DNA of 26,356 nt, taken from assembly GCA_041750975.1 (NCBI GenBank), contig JBGSYN010000172.1, positions 1 through 26,356 of the forward strand. Reading direction: 5' to 3'. Position 1 is the first letter of the stretch. Each line of letters begins with the position of its first letter. Positions 8,665-16,913 of the stretch are shown piece after piece. The translations under genes and the position numbers were made by a program. The notes under the pieces were generated by a model. The model was not told where the DNA came from. It saw nothing but the letters and a program-made list of their open reading frames with translations, and made no database searches. This stretch comes from JBGSYN01 sp041750975. Lineage in GTDB: Bacteria; Pseudomonadota; Alphaproteobacteria; Geminicoccales; Geminicoccaceae.

Positions 8665-9978
8665 CTATTTCGGATAACCTGCCTGCTGCATGGTGCGGGC
8701 GGCCGACGATTGCGAGGTCTGCAACGCCTGTTCCACACTCATCTGGCCGGTCAACGCCGCCGCGACCGACTGCCCGACCTGCGTGCCGATGCCCTGGAAC
8801 TCCGGGATCGCGACGAACTGAATGCCGGTATAGGGCACCGGGTCCGCGGTCGGGTTGCTCGGATCGGCGCTGAGGATAGCGGATTTGGTGAATTCGGCGA
8901 ACGGCGCTGCCTCGAGATAGGCTTCGTTCTCATAGGTCGATTGGCGGGTGCCGGGAGGTGCAGAAACCCAACCTTCCTCCTCACCGACCAATTCGACATA
9001 GTCCTTCGATGTCGCCCATTTGAGGAATTCCTTGGCCTCGTCGGCATTGTCGGAACTGGCCGGAATGCCGAGTGCCCAGGCCCAAAACCAACCTGCCCCA
9101 TTGGGTGTTTCTTGAATTGGGGCCGGCGCAAATCCCGTCACGTCGGCAACCTTGCTTTCCGAGGGATTGAAGATGTAGCCGGCAGCCGAGGTGGCATCGA
9201 CCCACATTGCGCAGTTGCCGCTGGCAAACAGCGCGCGGTTTTCGTTATGGCCGTTTGAGCTGGCGCCCGGTGGGCCGTAATTATTCAAGAGATCGACATA
9301 GAAGGTGACCGCCTCCTGCCATTCCGGCGAATCCAGTTGCGGTTCCCACTCCATGTTGAACCACTCGCCGCCGAAGGTATTCACCAGCGTGCCGACAAAG
9401 GCCATATTCTCCCCCCAGCCCGGCTTGCCGCGCAGGCACATGCCGTAAACCTGGTTGTCGGGGTCGTGCAATTTCTCGGCCCATTCCGCGATCTGATCGT
9501 AGGTCGGCTGGTCGGGCATCGTAATGCCTGCCTCCTCGAACAAATCGGTGCGATAGAATAGGAACGAACTCTCAGCATAGAACGGCACGGCGTAGAGCGT
9601 GCCGTCGGCGGAGAGACCATTGCGGACGTTCTCGAAGATATCGTCGTAGTCGTAGTCGTCGCCGAGATCGTCGACTGCGACGAGCCAGTCCTGGGCGCCC
9701 CAGATCGGGGCCTCATAAGCCCCGATCGTAATGATATCGAACTGGCCGCCGCCCGTCGCGATATCGGTCGTCACGCGTTGGCGGAGAACGTTTTCCTCGA
9801 GCACGACCCACTCGAGATCGATATCCGGATATTGCTCCTCGAACGCCGAAGAGAGGTTCTGCATGATGATCATGTCGGAGTTGTTGACCGTGGCGATGGT
9901 TACCGTTCCGGCAAGGACCGGCCCCGCATTGATCAAGAGCGCCATAGACGCCGCCGTCGCCAGTATCGGCTTGTTCAT
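8665..9978 (-). CDS. smoE: Sugar-alcohol ABC transporter binding protein (SmoE/MtlE-like)
   Basis: The product is 437 residues, a periplasmic family-1 solute-binding protein. A Sec signal peptide covers about 1-23 (MNKPILATAASMALLINAGPVLAG), with cleavage near VLA-G. The mature N-terminus TVTIATVNNSDMIIMQNLS and the block EWVVLEENVLRQRVTTDIATGGGQFDIITIGAYEAPIW are characteristic of the sorbitol/mannitol binding proteins SmoE and MtlE. The C-terminus carries VPYTGIQFVAIPEFQGIGTQVGQSVAAAL. GGGAGA precedes the ATG. It is the first gene of the five-gene minus-strand operon and starts at the divergent control region. Mannitol, sorbitol or arabitol is the likely ligand by family; the exact polyol is inference. 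Confidence 0.92.
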   Translation of the reverse strand: MNKPILATAASMALLINAGPVLAGTVTIATVNNSDMIIMQNLSSAFEEQYPDIDLEWVVLEENVLRQRVTTDIATGGGQFDIITIGAYEAPIWGAQDWLVAVDDLGDDYDYDDIFENVRNGLSADGTLYAVPFYAESSFLFYRTDLFEEAGITMPDQPTYDQIAEWAEKLHDPDNQVYGMCLRGKPGWGENMAFVGTLVNTFGGEWFNMEWEPQLDSPEWQEAVTFYVDLLNNYGPPGASSNGHNENRALFASGNCAMWVDATSAAGYIFNPSESKVADVTGFAPAPIQETPNGAGWFWAWALGIPASSDNADEAKEFLKWATSKDYVELVGEEEGWVSAPPGTRQSTYENEAYLEAAPFAEFTKSAILSADPSNPTADPVPYTGIQFVAIPEFQGIGTQVGQSVAAALTGQMSVEQALQTSQSSAARTMQQAGYPK

Positions 9979-10133
9979 TTGTCGTCTCCCATTTGGTGCG
10001 CGTCATCTGATGAGCGCTGGCATAGTCGATGTCAAAACTATTGTCGATGAACCGGTGATCCATGGGCAAGGCTCCAAGAAGACGCAACAGCGACTTCTTG
10101 CGCTTCATCGGATCGAAATCGCTCACGGAAGCA

Positions 10134-10154
10134 CCCAGGATCATTGATCCTGGG
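10134..10154. promoter_or_regulatory. Perfect 21-bp palindrome, likely operator
   Basis: CCCAGGATCA at 10134-10143 and TGATCCTGGG at 10145-10154 are exact reverse complements around a single central T. The right half covers the -35 box (TTGATC) of the following promoter. An odd-centred dyad of this length is typical of sites for dimeric repressors such as the LacI family. That assignment is inference, since no regulator is encoded nearby. Confidence 0.65.
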
Positions 10155-10172
10155 ACCGCCGCCGCTTATGAT
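10144..10172 (+). promoter_or_regulatory. Sigma-70-type promoter of the first Gts-like binding-protein gene
   Basis: TTGATC at 10144-10149 and TATGAT at 10167-10172 are separated by 17 bp. The same arrangement recurs upstream of the paralogous gene (TTGCTC-17-TATGGA), at the same distance from the start codon, which supports function. Confidence 0.5.
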
Positions 10173-10228
10173 ACCATCGCATTTGGGAAATCTCTTGTAC
10201 TTCAGAGACCCAGATCAGGGAGCGGATC
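10156..10228 (+). repeat. Duplicated leader, copy 1
   Basis: This leader begins CCGCCGCCGCTTATG and ends ATCAGGGAGC before the ATG. The same blocks, with a shared GAAATC in between and nearly equal spacing (73 versus 72 bases), precede the second binding-protein gene at 11772-11843. The duplication therefore included the promoter and ribosome site as well as the gene. Confidence 0.7.
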
Positions 10229-11497
10229 ATGACAAAGAAAAGGCTTTTGAACGGCAGCGCCGTTGTGGCGGTTGCGGGAATCCTGCTCATTGGTGGAGGC
10301 GCCATGGCAGAGCCCGAAGTCGAGCTTATGCACATGTGGACTTCCGGCGAAAGTGCCAACGCTCTGGCCGACATCGCCAATCGTTTTCGCGAGCAAGGCG
10401 GCACCTGGAGAGACAATGCCATCGCCGGCCATACTGCCACACAGTATGCTGCACTTCGTGCGCGTGTGATCGCCGGCGATGCACCAACGGCCGTGCAGCT
10501 CAAGGGTCCGAACATCCAGGAATGGGTCGAGGCCATCGGCCTCGCGAACCTCGATCCAATTGCCGAAGCCGGGAATTGGCGTGATGTTATCGCTCCGGCC
10601 TTGATCGACATCATGTCCTATGACGGGCACTTAGTCGCCGTGCCGATCAATATCGAGCGGGTCAACTGGATGTTTAGTTCACCTAAAGCCTTGGCGGCGA
10701 TAGGCGAGACCGAGCCACCGAAGACGTGGGCCGAGTTCAATGCGATGGCCGAGAGAATGGACGCGGTCGGTATTATCCCCGTGGCCCATGGCGGTCAGGA
10801 CTGGCAGGACATTACGATCTTCGAGAATGTGGTCCTCGGTCAGGGTTTGGACTTCTACAAAAAGTCGTTCATCGAGCTTGATGACGAAACCCTGCGAGGC
10901 CCGAAGATGATCGCAACCTTCGATCAGCTCCGCAAGATGGTAAACTGGATGGATGAGGGCATGCCGGGCCGCGACTGGGGCGAAACTTCTGCCCTGGTCG
11001 CCAAGGGCGAGGCTGGTTTTCAACTAACGGGTGATTGGTTTGTGGGCAATATGGGGCAGCTCGGCTATGTTCCTGGGACCGATTATGTTTGCTCTGCGCT
11101 ACCGACCACCGATGGCTCGTCCGCCTTCTCCCTGAACCCGAACTCATTTGCATTTTTCGAACAAGACGATCCCGATCGCCAAGCCGGACAAAAGTTGCTG
11201 GCCGAGTTGATTATGGATCCTGAAGTCCAAGCCCGGTTCAACAAGGTCAAAGGGTCGCTTCCCGCTCGGATGGACGTCGATCTCAGCGATTTCGGCTATT
11301 GCCAGCAGCTCGCCATGGAACATCTAGAGCAATCGATCGAGGCGGACGCCCTAGTGCCGAGCCTCGCCCACTCGATCGCACAGCCACAGCGGATCCGCTC
11401 ATCCGTGATGGAGATCGTCAGTAATTTCATGAATACGAATATGAGCTCGAAGGATGCCGCCAATCAGGTCGCAGACGCCGTCCAAGCGAATATTTAG
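10229..11497 (+). CDS. Sugar ABC transporter binding protein, GtsA-like, copy 1
   Basis: The product is 422 residues. A Sec signal peptide ends near GGGAMA-E (cleavage about 27/28). The mature protein follows the pattern of glucose/mannose-binding proteins of the GtsA group: VELMHMWTSGESANAL, then AVQLKGPNIQEW, IMSYDGHLVAVPINIERVNWMF, IPVAHGGQDWQDITIFENVVLG, FDQLRKMVNWMDEGMPGRDW, GEAGFQLTGDWFVGNMGQLGY and KGSLPARMDVDLSDF. Two Cys (in DYVCSA and GYCQQL) match the family disulfide. GGGAG lies 8-9 bases before the ATG. It should bind a hexose in the periplasm and hand it to the permeases encoded downstream. It is about three-quarters identical by eye to the next gene, without gaps. Confidence 0.9.
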   Translation: MTKKRLLNGSAVVAVAGILLIGGGAMAEPEVELMHMWTSGESANALADIANRFREQGGTWRDNAIAGHTATQYAALRARVIAGDAPTAVQLKGPNIQEWVEAIGLANLDPIAEAGNWRDVIAPALIDIMSYDGHLVAVPINIERVNWMFSSPKALAAIGETEPPKTWAEFNAMAERMDAVGIIPVAHGGQDWQDITIFENVVLGQGLDFYKKSFIELDDETLRGPKMIATFDQLRKMVNWMDEGMPGRDWGETSALVAKGEAGFQLTGDWFVGNMGQLGYVPGTDYVCSALPTTDGSSAFSLNPNSFAFFEQDDPDRQAGQKLLAELIMDPEVQARFNKVKGSLPARMDVDLSDFGYCQQLAMEHLEQSIEADALVPSLAHSIAQPQRIRSSVMEIVSNFMNTNMSSKDAANQVADAVQANI

Positions 11498-11508
11498 CTT
11501 ATTCGGGA

Positions 11509-11538
11509 GATGCTGCGCCGGTGCGTTGGCGCAGCATC
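11509..11538 (+). terminator. Strong hairpin after binding-protein copy 1
   Basis: GATGCTGCGCC at 11509-11519 pairs perfectly with GGCGCAGCATC at 11528-11538 around an eight-base loop. It starts 12 bases after the stop codon. The following bases (GTTGACGATC) contain no U-run, so it may protect the transcript end or give partial termination rather than full termination. Confidence 0.65.
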
Positions 11539-11843
11539 GTTGACGATCAAATATCGAGACTGAGCATCTAGCCGGATTGTTTTTCGACTAGGTCTTTGTC
11601 ATTTCGTCGATGGGTGCGCCCGCTGTGTTTACGCGAGCTGGTTCAATCCCAATAAGATTGTCGGGCACAGAGTGATCCAGCGACGAGCGCGATGGTATGC
11701 AAGAGCTTAATGTCGTTGCCTCAACGACCCGGAATCACTCTTTAAAACATGCAATATGGTTGCTCAACAGGCCGCCGCCGCTTATGGAAACGAAGCGTTG
11801 CTGAAATCCGGTTAATTCCAAGACTCATATCAGGGAGCAAGTC
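11539..11843 (+). promoter_or_regulatory. Region between the paralogous binding-protein genes with a second promoter
   Basis: No gene is seen. The first half has no recognised feature. GTCGTTG at 11712-11718 and CAACGAC at 11722-11728 form a perfect dyad. A promoter matching the one of copy 1 is TTGCTC 11760-11765, a 17-bp spacer and TATGGA 11783-11788. The -35 box lies inside a short dyad GTTG-CT-CAAC (11759-11768) that is unlike the 21-bp palindrome of copy 1. A GGGAG ribosome site precedes the next ATG. Confidence 0.5.
11772..11843 (+). repeat. Duplicated leader, copy 2
   Basis: CCGCCGCCGCTTATG at 11772-11786, GAAATC and ATCAGGGAGC recur here in the order and spacing of 10156-10228. The bases between these blocks have diverged, as have synonymous sites in the two genes, so the duplication is not recent. 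Confidence 0.7.
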
Positions 11844-13112
11844 ATGACGATGAAGTCACTCTTGAAAGGTACGGCCGTTATCGCCGTTGCCGGCGCGTTG
11901 CTGAGCGGCGGTGTCGCTAGGGCCGAGCCCGAAGTCGAGCTCATGCATATGTGGACGACGGGCTCGGGCGCCGAGGCTCTGGCCAAGGTTGCAGACAAGT
12001 TCCGCGAGCAAGGCGGCACCTGGACCGACAACGCCATTGCCGGGCACACCGCCAGCCAGTACGCGGCGCTTCGCGCCCGGGTGATGGCCGGGGACGCGCC
12101 GACGGCAGTGCAGCTCAAAGGCCCCAATATCCACGAGTGGGCCGAAGCCGTCGGGCTTGCCGACCTCAGCCGCATTGCCGAGCCTGGCAATTGGAGCGAG
12201 GTCATGGCACCTGCGCTCGTCGACATCATGTCCTATGATGGCCACTTCGTGGCCGTGCCGGTCAACATCCACCGTGTGAATTGGATGTACACGTCGAGAA
12301 AGGCGTTGGACGCCATCGGCGAAACCGAGGCGCCCGAGAATTGGGACCAGTTCAACGCTATGGCCGAGAAGATGGAAGCCGCAGGAATCATTCCGGTGGC
12401 CCATGGCGGGCAAGATTGGCAGGACATCACGATTTTCGAAGCCGTGGTGATGGGAATGGGTCTCGATTTCTACAAGAAGGCGTTCATCGACCTCGATGAC
12501 GAAACCCTGCGCGGTCTGGAAATGGTGGCGACCTTCGATCAACTCCGCAAAATGGTCGACTGGATGGATGAAGGCATGCCGGGCCGGGCCTGGAGCGAAG
12601 CAGCGGTCCTGGTCATGAAGGGCGAGGCCGGCTTTCAGTTTCAGGGGGATTGGTATGTCGGCGATATGAGCCGGCTTGGTTACGAACCTGACACAGATTA
12701 TCTCTGCACGACCCAGCCGACCGCAGACGGCTCATTCGGCTACACCCTGAATTCCGATTCCTTCGCTTTCTTCGAGCAGGACAGCGAGGACCGACAGGAA
12801 GGCCAGGCTCTCTTCGCTGAGCTTGCAATGTCGCCAGAAGTTCAGGTCTTCTTCAATCAAGCGAAAGGCTCGATCCCCGCACGGATGGACATCGACCTTA
12901 GCGACTTCAACTCATGCCAACAATTGTCGGCGGAGCATCTCAACCAAGCCATCGAAACCGGCGGGCTCGTTCCCAGCCTCGCTCACTCGATGGCGCAACC
13001 GCAGCGGATCCGCTCATCCGTCATGGAGATCGTCTCGAATTTCATGAACACCGATATGAGCTCCGAGGATGCGGCCAATCAGATCGCGGACGCGGTCCAA
13101 GCGAACATCTAG
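11844..13112 (+). CDS. Sugar ABC transporter binding protein, GtsA-like, copy 2
   Basis: The product is 422 residues, the same length as copy 1, with the same signal-peptide design (cleavage near VARA-E) and the same ligand-site blocks: HMWTTGSGAEAL, VQLKGPNIHEW, DGHFVAVPVNIHRVNWMY, VAHGGQDWQDITIFEAVVMG, FQFQGDWYVGDM and KGSIPARMDIDLSDF. The last 45 residues (AHS.AQPQRIRSSVMEIVSNF onward) are almost unchanged between copies. Differences cluster in the signal peptide, around residues 41-53, and in 270-300, including the strand after the Trp of GDW. This suggests an altered ligand preference or affinity, which is inference. It has its own promoter-like leader and lies 89 bases upstream of the permease genes. 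Confidence 0.9.
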   Translation: MTMKSLLKGTAVIAVAGALLSGGVARAEPEVELMHMWTTGSGAEALAKVADKFREQGGTWTDNAIAGHTASQYAALRARVMAGDAPTAVQLKGPNIHEWAEAVGLADLSRIAEPGNWSEVMAPALVDIMSYDGHFVAVPVNIHRVNWMYTSRKALDAIGETEAPENWDQFNAMAEKMEAAGIIPVAHGGQDWQDITIFEAVVMGMGLDFYKKAFIDLDDETLRGLEMVATFDQLRKMVDWMDEGMPGRAWSEAAVLVMKGEAGFQFQGDWYVGDMSRLGYEPDTDYLCTTQPTADGSFGYTLNSDSFAFFEQDSEDRQEGQALFAELAMSPEVQVFFNQAKGSIPARMDIDLSDFNSCQQLSAEHLNQAIETGGLVPSLAHSMAQPQRIRSSVMEIVSNFMNTDMSSEDAANQIADAVQANI

Positions 13113-13120
13113 GCCTTGAG

Positions 13121-13155
13121 CAGGGTGCTGCGTCGGCCATCCATGCAGCACCCTG
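13121..13155 (+). terminator. Hairpin after binding-protein copy 2
   Basis: CAGGGTGCTGC at 13121-13131 pairs perfectly with GCAGCACCCTG at 13145-13155 around a 13-base loop, followed by CATTTTC, a weak U-tract. It begins 8 bases after the stop codon and lies between the binding-protein gene and the permease genes, so it probably lowers read-through or protects the upstream message. Confidence 0.65.
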
Positions 13156-13201
13156 CATTTTCATACGCTCATTGAACATGGGGACATACCAGGGGTAAAC
13201 C

Positions 13202-14164
13202 GTGGCAACGATCGACTTAGGCCAGATCAAGAGGACCTACGGCGCCGGGCGGGAGACAAGCTATGCTCGCCCCAAGCCATCGTTTGGCGATCGTATCCAG
13301 TCTTGGATGCCGCAAATCGTGATGACGCCATCGATTTTGGCGGCGATGTTTTTTACGTACGGTTTCGTCCTCTGGACCCTCTACGTCAGCTTCACCAACT
13401 CGCAAATGATGCCGAGTTACGAGTTCGCCGGCCTTATTTCCTATCAAAAGCTCTGGGCGAATACGCGTTGGCAAATTGCCTATACGAATTTCTTCCTATT
13501 CGGTTCCTTCTACGTCGTCATCACGACAATTATCGGCCTCGCACTCGCTATTTTCATGGATCAGAGAATTCGCGCGGAAGCCTTCTTCCGTTCGATTCTG
13601 CTCTATCCGATGGCCATCTCGTTCGTCGTCACCGGGCTTGTTTGGCGATGGCTACTCAACCCCGACACCGGTGTCGAGAAGATGGTCCAGGATCTTGGTT
13701 GGCTGGGGTTTCAGTTCGACTGGATCGTCGACAGGGACATGGCGATCTACACGGTCGTGTTCGCCGGCGTGTGGCAAGCCTCGGGCTTCGTCATGGTGCT
13801 CTTCCTTGCCGGCATTCGCTCGGTCGATTCGAATCTCGTCAAAGCGGCCCAAATCGACGGGGCGCCAATGTGGATGATTTATTGGCGGATCATCATACCG
13901 GCGATCCAGCCAATCTTGATCGCGGTCCTGATCATTCTCGTCCAGAACGCGCTGAAGACCTTTGAACTGGTGCAAGCGCTCACCAGCGGTGGCCCCGGCA
14001 TCGCGACGACGGTGCCTGCCATCTTCGTCTTCGACGTGATGTATGCACGCGGGCAGTTCGGCCAGGGTGCTGCAGGCGCCATTATGATGCTCGTCATGCT
14101 GCTGGTCTTCTTGATACCCTATTTGGTGTATCTTCGGATGCGACGCCGGCGGGAGGCAGAGTAG
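13202..14164 (+). CDS. Sugar ABC transporter permease, GtsB-like
   Basis: The product is 320 residues, a MalF-type CUT1 permease starting at GTG 13202 with AGGGG a few bases upstream. A basic cytoplasmic tail precedes helix 1 (about 38-62), and about six helices are visible. The EAA docking loop runs from about 213 (VKAAQIDGAPMWMIYWRIIIPAIQP). TSGGPGIATTVPAIFVFDVMY is typical of the glucose/mannose GtsB group. The stop codon overlaps the start of the next permease by one base (TAGTG), so the two are translationally coupled and probably made in equal amounts. Confidence 0.9.
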   Translation: MATIDLGQIKRTYGAGRETSYARPKPSFGDRIQSWMPQIVMTPSILAAMFFTYGFVLWTLYVSFTNSQMMPSYEFAGLISYQKLWANTRWQIAYTNFFLFGSFYVVITTIIGLALAIFMDQRIRAEAFFRSILLYPMAISFVVTGLVWRWLLNPDTGVEKMVQDLGWLGFQFDWIVDRDMAIYTVVFAGVWQASGFVMVLFLAGIRSVDSNLVKAAQIDGAPMWMIYWRIIIPAIQPILIAVLIILVQNALKTFELVQALTSGGPGIATTVPAIFVFDVMYARGQFGQGAAGAIMMLVMLLVFLIPYLVYLRMRRRREAE

Positions 14165-15057
14165 TGTCCGATGCAGGTTTCGATCACACCAAGCTCGGTA
14201 CGCTCCAGCAGCGGATCTTTTCGAGGACCGTGGTCTATACGGTCCTGATAGGGTTCACGATCCTTTATGTCCTGCCGCTGATTGTCGTCACGCTGACGAG
14301 CTTTCGTTCGCTTGAAGACATCTATACGGGCTCGCTGATCGCCTTTCCCAGGTCGTTCGATTTCAGCGCCTGGGGGAAGGTATGGAGTACCGGCTGCGTC
14401 GGCGGCAACTGCCAAGGCATCAGCCCCTATTTCATCAACTCCGTCGAACTGGTTGTCCCGGCGACGCTGATCTCGACCGCAATCGGCGCCATCAATGGCT
14501 ACGCCTTGACGAAGTGGCGCTTCAAGGGCAGCGAGTTCGTCTTTGCCTTCATTCTCTTCGGTGTCTTCATTCCCGGTCAGCTGATGCTCCTGCCCTGGGC
14601 TTGGGTGCTCGGCAAGATCGGCTTGTCGAACTCGACCTGGGGCCTGGTCATGGTCCACGTGATCGGCGGCTTGGGTTTCGTCACCCTGTTCTGCCGCAAT
14701 TACTATATGAGCATTCCCGATGAACTCATCAAAGCCGCCCGTATCGACGGTGCCGGATTTTGGACGATCTTCAGGCGCATCGTTCTGCCATTGTCACCCC
14801 CGATCCTCGTCGTCGTCGTTATCTGGCAGTTCACGCACATCTGGAATGAGTTCCTGTTCGCGACGACGTTTACTTCAGGTTACAATAAACCGATTACGGC
14901 GGCACTGATCGCCATGACCGCGCCGCAAACGGACATTCGGGAATACAATGTCGAAAGCGCGGCTGTAATTATCGCGGCATTGCCGACGCTGCTCATCTAT
15001 TTCTTCGCCGGCAGATATTTCATGCGCGGGCTCACTGCGGGATCGGTCAAAGGTTAA
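14164..15057 (+). CDS. Sugar ABC transporter permease, GtsC-like
   Basis: The product is 297 residues, a MalG-type permease starting at GTG 14164, whose first base is the last base of the previous stop; GGGAGG lies just upstream. About six helices are present. The insert STGCVGGNCQGISPYFINSVEL (75-96), with two Cys and then GI.PYF.NS, is characteristic of GtsC permeases and distinguishes this system from maltose or polyol transporters. The EAA loop is IKAARIDGAGFWTIFRRIVLPLSPP (189-213). The C-terminus YFMRGLTAGSVKG is family-typical. Confidence 0.92.
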   Translation: MSDAGFDHTKLGTLQQRIFSRTVVYTVLIGFTILYVLPLIVVTLTSFRSLEDIYTGSLIAFPRSFDFSAWGKVWSTGCVGGNCQGISPYFINSVELVVPATLISTAIGAINGYALTKWRFKGSEFVFAFILFGVFIPGQLMLLPWAWVLGKIGLSNSTWGLVMVHVIGGLGFVTLFCRNYYMSIPDELIKAARIDGAGFWTIFRRIVLPLSPPILVVVVIWQFTHIWNEFLFATTFTSGYNKPITAALIAMTAPQTDIREYNVESAAVIIAALPTLLIYFFAGRYFMRGLTAGSVKG

Positions 15058-15060
15058 CCC

Positions 15061-16176
<1,116 letters not shown>

Positions 16177-16189
16177 ACCGGCTCGCTGC

Positions 16190-16819
16190 ATGCTCTCCCG
16201 AGCTATGGTTCTTGGCGCCTGCTTGTGGGTGGCGGGTCTCAATGCCGGCCTGACACAGCCGCAAACGGTCTTCGATGCCTACACCCGAGAACTCCGATCG
16301 GTCTTCTGGAACGAGATTTATCCGGATGGCGGCGAGACCCTCTACTGCGGCCTCGAGTTCAAATATCGCGAGGACGGACTGAACATCGAACATGTATTCC
16401 CGGTCGCCTGGATGACCCGACACTTCGGCTGCGGCAACCATCGAGAATGCCTCCGCGTGAGCCCGGCATTCAATCGGATGAAGGCCGACCTGCATAATAT
16501 GTACCCGACCCGGGAGGATGTGAATTACGATCGGGGCAGTCTTCCGTTCGGCATCATCCAGGGCGAACGATGGCGGTTCGAAAGCTGCGACTTCGAGGTC
16601 ACCGACATCGTCGAGCCGCGGCCCGCTGCCCGGGGCGAGATCGCCCGCGCCATCCTGCACATGACCGAGTCTTATGAGGTCGATCTGCCGGCGGACCGGC
16701 GCGACCTGATGCAGGCATGGCACGAGGCCGATCCGCCAAGCCAGGACGAACTGCGCCGACACGAGCGGATCGCCCGAATCCAGGGCACGCGCAATCGGTT
16801 CATCGACCACCCGGATTGA
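16190..16819 (+). CDS. Secreted endonuclease I (EndA/NucM family)
   Basis: The product is 209 residues. ATG 16190 gives a short Sec signal peptide (MLSRAMVLGACLWVAGLNAG, cleavage near 20); the frame is open further upstream inside the ATPase gene, but that part is antisense-like overlap. The mature protein matches endonuclease I: YTRELRSVFWNEIYPDGGETLYC (31-53), the beta-beta-alpha metal core IEHVFPVAWM (66-75, with E67 and H68), FNRMKADLHNMYP (94-106), VNYDRGSLPFG (111-121), and the late block ARGEIARAILHM and RIQGTRNRFID. Two Cys pairs (53/81 and 87/133) could form disulfides in the periplasm. These enzymes cut DNA or RNA non-specifically outside the cytoplasm, for nutrient salvage or DNA removal. 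It follows the ATPase by 13 bases and may share its transcript, though a functional link to sugar uptake is unclear. Confidence 0.88.
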   Translation: MLSRAMVLGACLWVAGLNAGLTQPQTVFDAYTRELRSVFWNEIYPDGGETLYCGLEFKYREDGLNIEHVFPVAWMTRHFGCGNHRECLRVSPAFNRMKADLHNMYPTREDVNYDRGSLPFGIIQGERWRFESCDFEVTDIVEPRPAARGEIARAILHMTESYEVDLPADRRDLMQAWHEADPPSQDELRRHERIARIQGTRNRFIDHPD

Positions 16820-16913
16820 CCAGCCGCCAATAACCCTGTCGAAGATCGCCCGCCGCCGAGAGGAATGCCCCAATCCGCCACCATGGTTGCGGAGCCCTAT
16901 CAGCACGCTACCA

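Larger units (their letters stand above)
9979..10228. promoter_or_regulatory. Divergent control region between the two sugar operons
   Basis: This 250-bp region drives the Smo-like operon leftward and the Gts-like operon rightward. It contains three dyads: GCGC-TCATC/GATGA-GCGC at 9998-10017 (one bulged G, just upstream of the SmoE-like start), CAAGAAG/CTTCTTG at 10075-10100 with a 12-base loop, and a perfect 21-bp palindrome at 10134-10154. No regulator gene is adjacent, so the binding proteins must be encoded elsewhere. Confidence 0.6.

Noticed and set aside
9713..10144. Minus-strand open frame overlapping the start of the SmoE-like gene
   Set aside because: Its first 55 codons look mildly coding-like, but the rest runs out of frame through the binding-protein gene and no family is recognised. 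The space is better explained as control region.
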